A DNA stretch of 64,000 bases from Streptomyces roseifaciens (GCF_001445655.1 NZ_LNBE01000003.1:186001-250000); one strand, 5' to 3'; shown: positions 36,808-45,982, numbered from the stretch's first letter. Notes: generated by a model from the sequence alone, not told the origin. Made by a program: numbers and translations.

Positions 36808-36971
36808 GACCAGAGCTGAGGCCAGAGCTGAGGCCGCAAGCTCACGCACGGCGCCGGACGGGTCGCTCGGGCCCTCCGGCGCTCAGGCGTGTCATTGGTC
36901 CCGACGGGTGACGATTGTCCCTAGGATTGTGGGATGCATATAGCGAGCACGTTCCCCGGAGGGGTGAGCCG

Positions 36972-37385
36972 GTGAACAGGTCCGAGGCCACCGACGAGCA
37001 GTGGGAGGGTCTGGCCGAGGTCGTCCCGCTCCGTGGTCACCACGCATGGCCGTCATGGCCCAACCACAGGGCTCTGCCCGAGGACGAGCAGCAGCCCGAT
37101 CCCAACCAGCGGCGCATGGTCGTGCTGCGGGTCCAGGTCTTCGCGGACGCCCGCGAGGTCGCCGAGCACCTGATGGCCCGGGTGCCGGTCCTGCTGGACC
37201 TCACCGGCGCCGACACGGACGTCGCCAAGCGCATCCTCGACTTCTCCAGCGGCGTCGTCTTCGGCCTGGGCAGCGGCATGCACCGGGTCGACACGAACGT
37301 CTTCCTGCTGGCCCCGGAAGGGACGGAGGTGGCGTCGGGATACCCCGATCGTAGGAAAAGTGATCAGCCGAAACGGTTTGGCTGA
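36972..37385 (+). CDS. SepF-like cell-division protein
   Basis: A 137-residue protein from GTG 36972, with GGAGGGG 8 bp upstream. The SepF/YlmF domain is clear: VLRVQVFADAREVAEHLMA, VPVLLDLTGADTDVAKRILD, FSSGVVFGLGSGMHRVDTNV, FLLAPEG. SepF links FtsZ to the membrane. This protein lacks the usual N-terminal amphipathic membrane-targeting helix and the division-cluster context. It matches the extra SepF-like (Sfl) proteins of Streptomyces, which modulate polymerisation during sporulation or branching. By position it may be sflB, which is synteny from memory. Confidence 0.85.
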   Translation: MNRSEATDEQWEGLAEVVPLRGHHAWPSWPNHRALPEDEQQPDPNQRRMVVLRVQVFADAREVAEHLMARVPVLLDLTGADTDVAKRILDFSSGVVFGLGSGMHRVDTNVFLLAPEGTEVASGYPDRRKSDQPKRFG

Positions 37386-37409
37386 ATATCTGTCACATAC
37401 GGTCCGGGC

Positions 37410-38693
37410 ATGGACACACGCTGTGCCCGACCGGACGCCCTTCCCGCCGTCGCTTCCGTCGACCCCTCCGCCGACCTCTCCGCCCCTGCCCCCATCTCCA
37501 CCCCCACCCCTGCTCCCGCCTCTGTCCCTGCCCGTGTCCCCGCCCCGCCGGGTGGGCAGCGGCCCGCGGTGACCGAGTTACGGCTCTCCGCCTTCAAGTC
37601 CCACCGCAACGCCGTCTTCGCGCTCGGCCCGCTCACCCTCTTCCGGGGCCCGAGCGGCAGCGGCAAGTCCAGTGCCCTCCAGGCCTACGGGGCCCTCGCC
37701 CGGCTCGCCGGAGGCGACACCCTGGAGGAAGCCCTCGCCGGCGTCGACGGCGGCCCCGAGGCCTGCGTCCCGCAGCAGGCCCGCCCCGACGCGCAGGGCA
37801 GGCGCGGCTTCCGCATCGGCTGCATCGTCGGAGGGCCCCTCGGTCCCGTCCGCCTCGACGTCGCCGTCCAGGCCGAACCCGAGCTGCGCATCGTGGGCGA
37901 ACGGATGACGGCCGCCGGCCGGACCCTGCTCTCGACGGCCCTGCGCGATCCCGGCCGCCGCGCCGTCGAGGCCGCCTGGCACACGGCCGGCGCCGTCCCC
38001 GTCACCCGTGCACCCCTGCCGGACGACCGACTCGGGACCGCTCTGCTGCCCCTGCGCGTCGCGGGCAAGACCGCCGGTCAGCGCCTCGTCCTCGACGCCG
38101 CCGAACAGGTCGTCGTGGCGCTGCGCTCCGTCTTCCCCTGCGACCCCCGCCCCGAGCTCATGCGGATGCCCGCCGCGGCGGGCGACGGGCTGCTGCGCGG
38201 CTCCTGCGACAACGCCGCCGCGGTCCTCGGCCGTACGCGCCACGAGTGCGCGACCCGCCATGCGGCGCTCGTGGCGGCGGTGGGCGCGGGGTGCCGCGTG
38301 CCCGTGGACGAACTGGCGGTACGGGAGCTGGGCGACGGTCTCGTACGGGCCCTGCTGGAGCGGCGGTCCGGGGCGGCGACGCCCCTGGAGCGGCTGGGGG
38401 ACGGCGAGTTGCGCTACCTCGCCCTCTGCCTCGTGCTGATGACCGGCCCGGGGGTGCTGGACATGGATTCGGCCGCCGAGGTGCTGCAGGCGCGGCAGAC
38501 CCTCACCGTCCTGGCGGACGGCTTCGACCGCTGCCTGGATGCGCGGCAGGCGCGCGAGCTGCTCTCCTTGGCCGTGCGAATGGGGGAGCGGGGGCACGTC
38601 CGGCTGGTGGCGGCGGTGCAAGGGGGCGCGGATCCTGCAGCGGATCCGGCTCTGCCGGGAATCTCGGTGGTAGATCTTGGGGGTGAATCCTGA
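37410..38693 (+). CDS. P-loop ATPase of the SMC/RecF-like AAA type
   Basis: A 427-residue product from ATG 37410. A GTG at 37569 (VTELRLSAFKSHRNAVF) is a strong alternative, because the first 53 residues are Pro/Ala-rich linker. The ATPase core has Walker A GPSGSGKSSALQ and a late ERLGDGELRYLALCLVLMTG resembling an ABC signature plus Walker B region with LDMDSA. The core is short, with no coiled-coil arm, unlike RecF or SMC. Function unknown. It overlaps the MazG-like gene. Confidence 0.7.
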   Translation: MDTRCARPDALPAVASVDPSADLSAPAPISTPTPAPASVPARVPAPPGGQRPAVTELRLSAFKSHRNAVFALGPLTLFRGPSGSGKSSALQAYGALARLAGGDTLEEALAGVDGGPEACVPQQARPDAQGRRGFRIGCIVGGPLGPVRLDVAVQAEPELRIVGERMTAAGRTLLSTALRDPGRRAVEAAWHTAGAVPVTRAPLPDDRLGTALLPLRVAGKTAGQRLVLDAAEQVVVALRSVFPCDPRPELMRMPAAAGDGLLRGSCDNAAAVLGRTRHECATRHAALVAAVGAGCRVPVDELAVRELGDGLVRALLERRSGAATPLERLGDGELRYLALCLVLMTGPGVLDMDSAAEVLQARQTLTVLADGFDRCLDARQARELLSLAVRMGERGHVRLVAAVQGGADPAADPALPGISVVDLGGES

Positions 38694-39066
38694 ACACCGA
38701 GAAGAGGGACGCGGCGGCGGAGAGGGCGAGCTGCAGGTGCTGCAGCGCCGCCTGGCCGACTTCGCGGCGGCGCGCCGCTGGCTTCCCTACCACACGCCCA
38801 AGAACCTCGTCGCTGCCCTGAGCGTCGAGGCGTCCGAACTCGTCGAGATCTTCCAGTGGTTGACGCCGGAGGAGTCGGCGCAGGTGATGGACAGCCCGGG
38901 GACCGCCGCCCGGGTCGAGGACGAGGTCGCGGACGTGCTGGCGTATCTGCTGCAGTTCTGCCAGGTGCTGGGCATCGACCCGGCTGCGGCCCTCTCCGCG
39001 AAGATCGAGCGCAACGAGAAGCGGTTCCCGCTGCCGGATTCGCCAGATCGTCACTCTCCGGAGTGA
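38683..39066 (+). CDS. MazG-like nucleotide pyrophosphohydrolase
   Basis: A 127-residue protein from GTG 38683 (TTG 38677 also open), which starts inside the ATPase gene. LPYHTPKNLVAALSVEASEL, VEIFQWLTPEE and VEDEVADVLAYLLQFCQVLG give the MazG/dCTPase signature with metal-binding E-x-x-E (EASELVE) and E-x-x-D (EDEVAD). This RS21-C6-like subfamily removes non-canonical nucleotides such as modified dCTP. Coupling to the ATPase suggests a joint role, not further specified. Confidence 0.85.
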   Translation: MNPEHREEGRGGGEGELQVLQRRLADFAAARRWLPYHTPKNLVAALSVEASELVEIFQWLTPEESAQVMDSPGTAARVEDEVADVLAYLLQFCQVLGIDPAAALSAKIERNEKRFPLPDSPDRHSPE

Positions 39067-39071
39067 TTGAG

Positions 39072-39098
39072 TTATCCACACCCCATCTGGTATCCACA
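39072..39098 (+). promoter_or_regulatory. Two DnaA-box-like sequences in tandem
   Basis: TTATCCACA (39072-39080) and GTATCCACA (39090-39098) have the same orientation, 18 bp apart. They lie in the AT-richer gap after the MazG-like gene. The first is a perfect consensus DnaA box and the second differs at one base. The spacing puts them on similar helix faces. They could regulate the next gene or titrate DnaA. Two boxes do not make an origin. Confidence 0.45.
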
Positions 39099-39221
39099 GA
39101 TTTCTGAATTCCCCTGGCGTTTCCGGCGGTTAGTCATCACTCTGGGTAGTGAGCAGGTGTGAGCACGGCGCAGTCGGAAGCGCAGTCGAGGGCGCAGTCG
39201 GGAAGATGGGGGATTCAGGCC

Positions 39222-39680
39222 ATGGATGCAGTGCGGCTCATCGGAGCCACCCGGACGGCCCTGGCGCAGGCCAGGGCCGTCCATGACATCGTCACCGAGG
39301 CATGGCAGACCCAGGCGCTGGCGGGAGCGGTCGGCGGCCACCTCGCGGTGCACGGGCCCTTCGAGGCCCGCGCCGCCGCGGGAAGTCTGAGCGAGGCCGG
39401 CACCCGTGCGTCCGGCGCGCTGCGTCATACGCTGCGCGCCGGAGCGGTACGGGCCGGGCAGCTCACCGAAGTGCGCGACCCCTGGGGCGCGTTGGCGGGG
39501 CTCTGCGGGCTCCTCGGCGAAGTGGGCATCGCCCTGGTGGGCGTCGCCTGCTCCTCCGGCGAGGAGGCCATGTACTGGCAGTGCATAGAGGCGATCGACG
39601 CCGCCGACGAGACGAGCGACAGAGTCCGCTGGTTACAGAGACGGCTCGCGTCGCGCGAGCGGGAGGGTGGTGCCGCGTGA
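39222..39680 (+). CDS. DUF6099-like hypothetical protein
   Basis: A 152-residue protein from ATG 39222 (MDAVRLIGATRTALAQARAV). A GTG at 39159 adds 21 low-complexity residues and is less likely. It is Ala-rich and helical with LTEVRDPWGALAGLCGLLGE and VGVACSSGEEAMYWQCIEAI. I recall this as a Streptomyces-specific family (DUF6099) without known function. It stands alone after the DnaA-box-like pair. Confidence 0.6.
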   Translation: MDAVRLIGATRTALAQARAVHDIVTEAWQTQALAGAVGGHLAVHGPFEARAAAGSLSEAGTRASGALRHTLRAGAVRAGQLTEVRDPWGALAGLCGLLGEVGIALVGVACSSGEEAMYWQCIEAIDAADETSDRVRWLQRRLASREREGGAA

Positions 39681-39691
39681 GGCGCGGGCGG

Positions 39692-39886
39692 TCAGCGGGC
39701 ATCCCCTCCGTCGACGGACGCCGGGCGTCCGTCGCGCGGCTGCAGATCGGCGTCGAGCTGCGACAGATCGGCGTTGAGCGCGGCCATCAGCTCCTCCATC
39801 TGCTGCAGCAGGCCCTTGGGCGCGCCGGGCTGCCGGGCGGCGGGCTGGGCGGGCACCGTTTCGTCGGGCACGGCTTCCTGGGTCAT
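39692..39886 (-). CDS. Small hypothetical protein
   Basis: A 64-residue product from ATG 39886 with a good GAGGAGG 5 bp upstream. The upstream extension of the frame lacks support. A Pro/Gln-rich start is followed by LLQQMEELMAALNADLSQLD, an amphipathic possible coiled-coil helix, and an acidic/basic tail. It is encoded on the opposite strand between two plus-strand genes. No family recognised. Confidence 0.5.
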   Translation of the reverse strand: MTQEAVPDETVPAQPAARQPGAPKGLLQQMEELMAALNADLSQLDADLQPRDGRPASVDGGDAR

Positions 39887-40134
39887 CGCGGCCTCCTCGG
39901 CCCCGGCCCTCCCGGTGCGGGAGAGCGGTGTTGCGGTCGTCGCCTCCGGCAGAGCACACCGGTGCGCGGGCCGGGCGGTCCGGCTCCGCCCGAGCAAACG
40001 ACCACCGGCCGCGGCGGACACTGGCCGGGGCTCACCCGTCCGGCGGGGGCGGCGGAATTTCACCCGACCGGGGTGGGTGGACCGGGGCAGGGCACGGTCG
40101 GTTGACGCGCGTGCGGCAGTGCAGGATGGGAGGC

Positions 40135-41058
40135 ATGGATCTGCGAATCTTCACCGAGCCCCAGCAAGGGGCGAGCTATGACACCCTGCTGACGGTCGCC
40201 AAGGCCACCGAGGACCTCGGCTTCGACGCCTTCTTCCGCTCCGACCACTACCTGGCCATGGGCTCCGCGGACGGCCTGCCCGGGCCGACGGACGCCTGGA
40301 TCACCCTGGCGGGGCTCGCCCGTGAGACGCGCCGCATCCGGCTCGGCACCCTGATGACCGCGGGCACGTTCCGGCTGCCCGGCGTGCTGGCCATCCAGGT
40401 GGCGCAGGTGGACCAGATGTCGGGCGGGCGGGTCGAGCTCGGCCTGGGCGCGGGCTGGTTCGAGGAGGAGCACAAGGCGTACGGCATCCCCTTCCCCAAG
40501 GAGAAGTTCGGGCGTCTGGAGGAGCAGCTCGCGATCGTGACGGGCCTGTGGGAGACGGAGGCCGGGCGGACCTTCGACTTCGACGGCACCCACTACCAGC
40601 TCACCGACTGCCCCGCGCTGCCCAAGCCCGCACAGCGGAAGGTGCCCGTGCTCATCGGCGGCCACGGCGCGAAGCGCACGCCGCGGCTCGCCGCGAAGTA
40701 CGCCGACGAGTTCAACATCCCCTTCGCCTCGGTCGAGGACAGCGAGCGGCAGTTCGGCAGGGTGCGGGCGGCCGCGGAGGAGGCCGGCCGCAAGGGCGAC
40801 GAGCTCGTCTACTCCAACGTGCTCGTCGCCTGCATCGGCAAGGACGACGCGGAGGTCGCGCGCCGTGCTGCGGTCATCGGGCGCGATGTGGCCGAGCTCA
40901 AGGAGAACGGCCTGGCCGGCTCGCCCGCCGAGGTCGTCGACAAGATCGGCCGCTATGCGGCCATCGGATCCTCCCGGGTCTACTTCCAGATCCTGGACCT
41001 GGACGACCTCGACCACCTGGAGCTGATCTCCTCGGAGGTCCAGTCCCAGCTGAGCTGA
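40135..41058 (+). CDS. LLM-class (F420-type) oxidoreductase
   Basis: A 307-residue protein from ATG 40135 with GGGAGG immediately upstream. It has the luciferase-like TIM barrel: MDLRIFTEPQQGASYDTLL, GFDAFFRSDHYLAMGSADG, RLGTLMTAGTFRLPGVLA, GRVELGLGAGWFEEEHKAYG and VPVLIGGHGAKRTPRLAAKY. These are features of the F420-dependent LLM subfamily common in actinobacteria. Substrate unknown. The homocysteine methyltransferase gene starts 42 bp downstream. Confidence 0.88.
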   Translation: MDLRIFTEPQQGASYDTLLTVAKATEDLGFDAFFRSDHYLAMGSADGLPGPTDAWITLAGLARETRRIRLGTLMTAGTFRLPGVLAIQVAQVDQMSGGRVELGLGAGWFEEEHKAYGIPFPKEKFGRLEEQLAIVTGLWETEAGRTFDFDGTHYQLTDCPALPKPAQRKVPVLIGGHGAKRTPRLAAKYADEFNIPFASVEDSERQFGRVRAAAEEAGRKGDELVYSNVLVACIGKDDAEVARRAAVIGRDVAELKENGLAGSPAEVVDKIGRYAAIGSSRVYFQILDLDDLDHLELISSEVQSQLS

Positions 41059-41100
41059 GCTGACGCCGGCCCGGCGCCGCCGTACGACCGAGGAGCACCC

Positions 41101-42027
41101 GTGACGCCCGCCCCCACCACCCCTCTCGCCGACGCGCTGGAGCGCGGCCCGCTCGTCCTCGACGGCGGACTGTCCAACCAGCTGGCGGCGCAGGGCTGCG
41201 ACCTGTCCGACGCCCTGTGGTCGGCCCGGCTGCTCGCCGACGACCCGGGGCAGATCGAGCAGGCCCACGCCGCCTATGTGCGGGCGGGCGCCCAGGTGCT
41301 CATCACCTCCAGCTATCAGGCCACCTTCGAGGGCTTCGCGCGCCGGGGCCTGGGCCGTGCCGAGGCCGCGGCGCTGCTGCGGCGCAGCGTGGAGCTGGCG
41401 CGCGGCGCCGCGGAGCGCGCAGCCCCCGGGAAGGAGATCCGGGTCGCCGCGTCCGTCGGCCCCTACGGCGCCTTCCTCGCCGACGGCAGTGAGTACCGAG
41501 GGCGTTACGGCCTCAGCGTCGCCGAGCTGGAGCGCTTCCACCGGCCGCGGATCGAGACCCTGGTGGAGGCAGCGCCCGATGTCCTCGCGCTGGAGACCGT
41601 GCCCGACGTGGACGAGGCGGAGGCGCTGCTGCGGGCGGTGGAGGGCTGCGGGGTGCCCGTGTGGCTGTCGTACAGCGCGGAGGGCGAGTGCACCCGTGCC
41701 GGTCAGCCGCTGTGCGAGGCGTTCGCGCTGGCTGCCGGGAACGACCAGGTGGTCGCCGTCGGGGTCAACTGCTGCACGCCAGCCGATGCCGGCCCTGCGG
41801 TGCGGCTCGCGGCGGAGGCCGCGCGGAAGCCCGTCGTGGTCTACCCCAACAGCGGCGAGCAGTGGGATGCCGCCGCCCGGTCCTGGACGGGCCGGCCGGC
41901 CTTCGCTCCCGGTCGTGTCACCGAGTGGTACGAGGCGGGCGCCCGCCTCATCGGGGGCTGCTGCCGCGTGGGCCCGGCCGGGATCGCGTCCCTGGCCCGC
42001 ACCCTGTCCCGGTCCCCGGCCCCGTAG
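41101..42027 (+). CDS. mmuM: Homocysteine S-methyltransferase
   Basis: A 308-residue protein from GTG 41101. LVLDGGLSNQLAAQGCDL, VLITSSYQATFEGFARRGL and VGPYGAFLADGSEYRGRYG are characteristic. The three zinc cysteines are present in VAVGVNCCTP and LIGGCCRVGP. It methylates homocysteine to methionine from S-methylmethionine (or SAM), a cobalamin-independent salvage route. It is about the same size as MmuM and lacks the B12 domains of MetH. No S-methylmethionine permease gene is adjacent. Confidence 0.9.
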   Translation: MTPAPTTPLADALERGPLVLDGGLSNQLAAQGCDLSDALWSARLLADDPGQIEQAHAAYVRAGAQVLITSSYQATFEGFARRGLGRAEAAALLRRSVELARGAAERAAPGKEIRVAASVGPYGAFLADGSEYRGRYGLSVAELERFHRPRIETLVEAAPDVLALETVPDVDEAEALLRAVEGCGVPVWLSYSAEGECTRAGQPLCEAFALAAGNDQVVAVGVNCCTPADAGPAVRLAAEAARKPVVVYPNSGEQWDAAARSWTGRPAFAPGRVTEWYEAGARLIGGCCRVGPAGIASLARTLSRSPAP

Positions 42028-42152
42028 AGCCCGTAACTCCGCTTCAGGTCCCGTCAGTTGGCGCAACCGCGGGTCCGGGCCATGGGTTCACCACTAGCGT
42101 GGAAGCGGACGTGAGAGATGCGTCGTAGGGGATCCAGGACCGGGGGTGGGGA

Positions 42153-43673
42153 ATGTCCCAGGAATCCGCTGAGACGACCGTCAGAGTGAGGCCGCCGGAC
42201 CTGGCACCCGGCGCGGTGATCGCCCAGTCCCTGGACAACCAGTGGGCGACCGCGGAACTGACCAGGGAGATGGTCGCAGGAGAGAGATCGCTCGGGGAGG
42301 TCGGAGGCGAGCGGGAGAAGGAGGTGCGGGCCGAGTACTTCCGCAGTCTGATCAACACCCGCCAAGTGGTGGCCAACCGCGTGTTCTTCTACAACAACGC
42401 CGCCGTCAGCCGTGACCTCGTCGAGGGCGGCACGGCCCGCCGCGCGCACCAGAAGCTGCTGGCGCAGGCGGCCCTCGTGCCCTACCTGCTGAACGAGCGC
42501 GATCCCGCCGAGCGCCCGAGCACCGGCCTGGACTTCGACGAGCGGGCCTTCACCGCCTGGCAGGAGACGCTCGAAGGGATGCCGTCCGGCGAGCGCGTCA
42601 AGTGCGTCCGGTTCTCCTGGGAGGACCAGGAGAACCGGGACGCCGCCAGGAGCGCCCTGTTCAACGCCTTCGCCGCGCGGGTGCAGGGGCTCACCGCGAA
42701 GGACATCCCCCTGCTCGCCGCGCAGGTCGGCGTCCCGCAGCGGCGGCACGAGGCGTTCGCCGCCCGGATCGGCGAAGTGGTCCGGCTCAGCAACGAGCGC
42801 AGCGTCCGCGGCGACCTCGTCACGCGCAACGTGCTCTACGAGGAGTTCGTGACCGTGCCGGGCACACCCGTCTCCGAGGGCAGGTACGACAGGAACAAGC
42901 CCTTCGCGGGGGAGATCAAGCAGCTCCTCGACCTCATCTACAACGTCAACCTCGCCGACGCCCTCGGCATGTACCCGCTCACCCCGGCCGGCAGCCTGCG
43001 GAGGGTGGCCCTCCAGGAGTGGCGCGACGTCCGTACGACACCCGCCGGGACGGTCACCGACCCCGAGCAGCTCCTGCTGTTCCTGCAGCGGCAGGCGTTC
43101 TCCACGGTCCAGGACCGGCTCGCCCTCACCCCCGCCGCGGTCGACGCGCTCGCCCTGGAGGACATCTGGAGCCTGCGGCAGAGCGACCCGTGGAACGCCT
43201 ACATCAGCGCCTTCGACGAGCTGACCGCCGATCCGGCGTCCTTCCACGAGCGCGTCGGCCCCGTCTTCGACCGCTACGTCGGGCTCAACTCCGAGATCGT
43301 CCGCCTCGCCGGGGCCCGCGGCGACAGCCGGGCCCGCGCCAACAAGTGGCTGCCCGTCATCGAGGTCGTCGTCACCGTCGGCGGCGCCGCCTTCACCGCA
43401 GTCACCGGGGACGAGAGCTGGAGCGTGGCCGGCAGCCTCGGCGGGATCTCGGCCAAATACGGCGGATCCGTGCAACTGGTGCTGCGCAACAGGCTGGAGG
43501 GCCGGCGCGAGCAGAAGTTCGCACGGGAGATGGCGGCAGTGCGGTTCGACGGCACGCGGGAGTGGGAAAGGTTCCACGACATGGTGCGCAAGCTGCCCGG
43601 GTACCGGGAGGAGGGCGGCTCCCCGGCCGCCACCGGCTCCGCCACCGTCCAGGACGAACTCCCGGAGTACTGA
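42153..43673 (+). CDS. Hypothetical 506-residue protein
   Basis: The protein starts at ATG 42153 after GGGGGTGGGG. It is soluble and mostly helical, with QSLDNQWATAELTREMVAGE and NRVFFYNNAAVSRDLVEGG early, an Arg/Glu-rich middle, and a glycine-rich hydrophobic stretch VVVTVGGAAFTAVTGDESWS near residue 410 that is too polar to be a clear membrane span. No catalytic motif or family is recognised. It ends 4 bp before a Nudix hydrolase gene, so the two probably act together. Confidence 0.7.
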   Translation: MSQESAETTVRVRPPDLAPGAVIAQSLDNQWATAELTREMVAGERSLGEVGGEREKEVRAEYFRSLINTRQVVANRVFFYNNAAVSRDLVEGGTARRAHQKLLAQAALVPYLLNERDPAERPSTGLDFDERAFTAWQETLEGMPSGERVKCVRFSWEDQENRDAARSALFNAFAARVQGLTAKDIPLLAAQVGVPQRRHEAFAARIGEVVRLSNERSVRGDLVTRNVLYEEFVTVPGTPVSEGRYDRNKPFAGEIKQLLDLIYNVNLADALGMYPLTPAGSLRRVALQEWRDVRTTPAGTVTDPEQLLLFLQRQAFSTVQDRLALTPAAVDALALEDIWSLRQSDPWNAYISAFDELTADPASFHERVGPVFDRYVGLNSEIVRLAGARGDSRARANKWLPVIEVVVTVGGAAFTAVTGDESWSVAGSLGGISAKYGGSVQLVLRNRLEGRREQKFAREMAAVRFDGTREWERFHDMVRKLPGYREEGGSPAATGSATVQDELPEY

Positions 43674-43677
43674 GCCA

Positions 43678-44463
43678 GTGCGAGAAGAGACCCCCGCCAC
43701 CCCCTACGACCGGCTGCGCGCCACCCGTCCCGAGCTGTTCGGCAACACCCCGGGCGGGATCGACATCCTCTTCGACCCCGCCGACGTCGAGGAGGCCCGG
43801 CGCACGGCGGACGCCGGGGCGGAGGGCGCCACGGCTCCGGTCGGCGTCGTCTACGCCGACCGCTTCGTCACCCTCGTACGGGACGCGGTCCGCTTTCCCG
43901 GCGGCGCCCCCGGGCTCTACGTCCGCATGCTCTCCACCGTCGCGAGCCCCGGCGCCGTCGTCCTCCCCCTCACCCCCGCGGGAGACGTCGTCCTCGTCGA
44001 GCACTACCGCCACGCCACCCGTTCCTGGCACTGGGAGGTGCCGCGCGGCATGGGCGCCCCGGGCGCCACCGGAGCGGAAAACGCCGTGCGGGAACTGGCG
44101 GAGGAAATCGGTGCAGAGGTCACCGAATTGATTTCCCTGGGCCGTATGCATCCCGACAGCGGACTGATCGGCGATCACGTCGAGCTGTTCGTCGCCCGAA
44201 TCGACGACTTCGGTTCTCCGGAGACGGCCGAAGGCATCCGGCGCATCGTCCCCCGGCCTTGGCCGGAGGTCGCGGAAATGGTTGCCGCAGGGGAGATCAC
44301 CTGCGGTTTCACCATCGCGGCCCTCACCCGCGCCCTGTTGAACGGCCTGCTGGAGAACGGCATGCCGGGGAAGGGCATGCCGGGGAACGGCCCGATGGGG
44401 AACGGTCTCCCGGGGAGCAGCCTTCCGGTGAATACCGCCGAGGGCACCGGCGAAAAGCATTAG
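43678..44463 (+). CDS. Nudix hydrolase with repeat tail
   Basis: A 261-residue protein from GTG 43678, 4 bp after the unknown gene's stop. The ADP-ribose-pyrophosphatase-like Nudix domain spans about 80-215. The fold runs VVLVEHYRHATRSWHWEVPR into GATGAENAVRELAEEIGAEV, a Nudix box with REL-x-E-E-x-G, then GRMHPDSGLIGDHVELFVA. The last ~40 residues repeat Gly/Asn/Met/Pro units (ENGMPGKGMPGNGPMGNGLP) encoded by imperfect 12-bp GGGAACGG-type repeats, a likely expandable tail. Substrate unknown. Confidence 0.85.
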   Translation: MREETPATPYDRLRATRPELFGNTPGGIDILFDPADVEEARRTADAGAEGATAPVGVVYADRFVTLVRDAVRFPGGAPGLYVRMLSTVASPGAVVLPLTPAGDVVLVEHYRHATRSWHWEVPRGMGAPGATGAENAVRELAEEIGAEVTELISLGRMHPDSGLIGDHVELFVARIDDFGSPETAEGIRRIVPRPWPEVAEMVAAGEITCGFTIAALTRALLNGLLENGMPGKGMPGNGPMGNGLPGSSLPVNTAEGTGEKH

Positions 44464-44497
44464 CAGAAGGCGCGCACCCCCGGGGATACTCGACCGC

Positions 44498-45982
44498 GTG
44501 TTCCTGACGATATCCACCACCGGCACGAGCGGATCCCCTGCGACCGACCTCGGATTCCTGCTGCACAAGCATCCCGACAAGGCGCAGCGTTTCTCGACCT
44601 CCCACGGCACCGCGCACGTCCTCTACCCCGAGGCCACGGCCGAGCGCTGCACCGCCGCGCTGCTGCTGGAGATCGATCCGGTGGCGCTGGTGCGCCGCTC
44701 CAAGGGCAAGGGACGCGGCGGCGCACCCGACTCCGCCCTCGCGCAGTACGTCAACGACCGCCCGTACGCGGCGTCCTCGCTGCTCGCCGTCGCCCTCAGC
44801 AGCGTCTTCTCCACCGCCCTCAAGGGCCAGTGCGCCGCCCGGCCCGAGCTGCCCGGTGCGGCCCGCCCGCTGCGCATCGAGGTGCCCGTGCTGCCCGCCC
44901 GCGGCGGCGCAGCGCTCGTGGAGCGGCTGTTCGCCCCGCTGGGCTGGACGGTGTTCGCAGAGCCCGTCGCGCTGGACGAGCGGTTCCCGCAGTGGGGCGA
45001 CTCGCGCTACGTACGGCTGGTGCTGGAGGGCGAGCAGCGGCTCGCCGACGCCCTGCGCCACCTCTACGTCCTGCTGCCGGTGCTCGACGACTCCAAGCAC
45101 TACTGGGTGGCGCCCGACGAGGTGGAGAAGCTCCTGCGCTCCGGCGAGGGATGGCTTGAGGACCACCCCGAGCAGCGCCTGATCGCCGGCCGCTACCTCG
45201 GCCGCCGCTGGTCGCTGACGCGGGACGCCCTGGAGCGCCTGGCCCTCGCCCGCCTCGCCGAGTCCGACGACACCGAGGCCGAGGAGCTCGACAACGCCGT
45301 CGACGAGGAGACGGACACCGAGGAGCGGCCCGTCCCGCTGGCCGTGCAGCGCCGCGAGGCGATCCTGGGCGCCCTGCGCGCCTCGGGGGCCGCGCGCGTG
45401 CTCGACCTCGGCTGCGGACAGGGGCAGCTCGTGGGCGAGCTGCTGACGGACCCGCGGTTCACCGAGGTGGCCGGCATGGACGTCTCGGCGCGCGCCCTCG
45501 CGGTGGCCGCGCGGCGGCTGCGCCTGGACCGCATGACCGAGCGTCAGGGCGCGCGGGTCGCGCTGTTCCAGGGCTCGCTCGCGTACACCGACCGCAGGCT
45601 GGCCGGGTACGACGCGGCGGTGCTCAGCGAGGTGATCGAGCACGTCGACCTGCCCCGGCTGCCCGCCCTGGAGCACGCGGTGTTCGGCGCGGCGCGCCCC
45701 GCGACGGTCGTCGTGACCACCCCGAACGTGGAGTACAACGTGCGCTGGGAGACCCTTCCCGCCGGGCACGTGCGGCACGCGGACCACCGCTTCGAGTGGA
45801 CCCGCGAGGAGTTCCGCGCCTGGGCGTCGGGCGTCGCGGAGCGGTACGGCTACGAGGTGGCGTACGCGGCCGTGGGGCCGGACGACCCGGAGGTGGGGCC
45901 GCCGACCCAGATGGGTGTGTTCACGCGTACCGAGAACGACAGGAACGACAGGAACGACAAGAAGCAGGAGAAGGCCGCATGA
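44498..45982 (+). CDS. hen1: Bacterial Hen1: RNA 3'-terminal ribose 2'-O-methyltransferase
   Basis: A 494-residue protein from GTG 44498. The N-terminal half (about 1-250) is the Hen1-specific domain that activates Pnkp ligase: MFLTISTTGTSGSPATDLGF, FSTSHGTAHVLYPE and LLPVLDDSKHYWV. The C-terminal SAM methyltransferase has VLDLGCGQGQLVGELL and the metal-binding AAVLSEVIEHVDLPRL. The tail has three 9-bp AGGAACGAC-type repeats (NDRNDRNDKK). Hen1 methylates the 2'-OH at a cleaved RNA 3' end before ligation, blocking re-cutting by ribotoxins. The stop overlaps the Pnkp start by 4 bp. Confidence 0.95.
   Translation: MFLTISTTGTSGSPATDLGFLLHKHPDKAQRFSTSHGTAHVLYPEATAERCTAALLLEIDPVALVRRSKGKGRGGAPDSALAQYVNDRPYAASSLLAVALSSVFSTALKGQCAARPELPGAARPLRIEVPVLPARGGAALVERLFAPLGWTVFAEPVALDERFPQWGDSRYVRLVLEGEQRLADALRHLYVLLPVLDDSKHYWVAPDEVEKLLRSGEGWLEDHPEQRLIAGRYLGRRWSLTRDALERLALARLAESDDTEAEELDNAVDEETDTEERPVPLAVQRREAILGALRASGAARVLDLGCGQGQLVGELLTDPRFTEVAGMDVSARALAVAARRLRLDRMTERQGARVALFQGSLAYTDRRLAGYDAAVLSEVIEHVDLPRLPALEHAVFGAARPATVVVTTPNVEYNVRWETLPAGHVRHADHRFEWTREEFRAWASGVAERYGYEVAYAAVGPDDPEVGPPTQMGVFTRTENDRNDRNDKKQEKAA

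Noticed and set aside
36804..36835. Short tandem GAGCTGAGGCCA repeats after the DUF2000-like gene
   Set aside because: Only about two and a half units, with no structure or feature attached.
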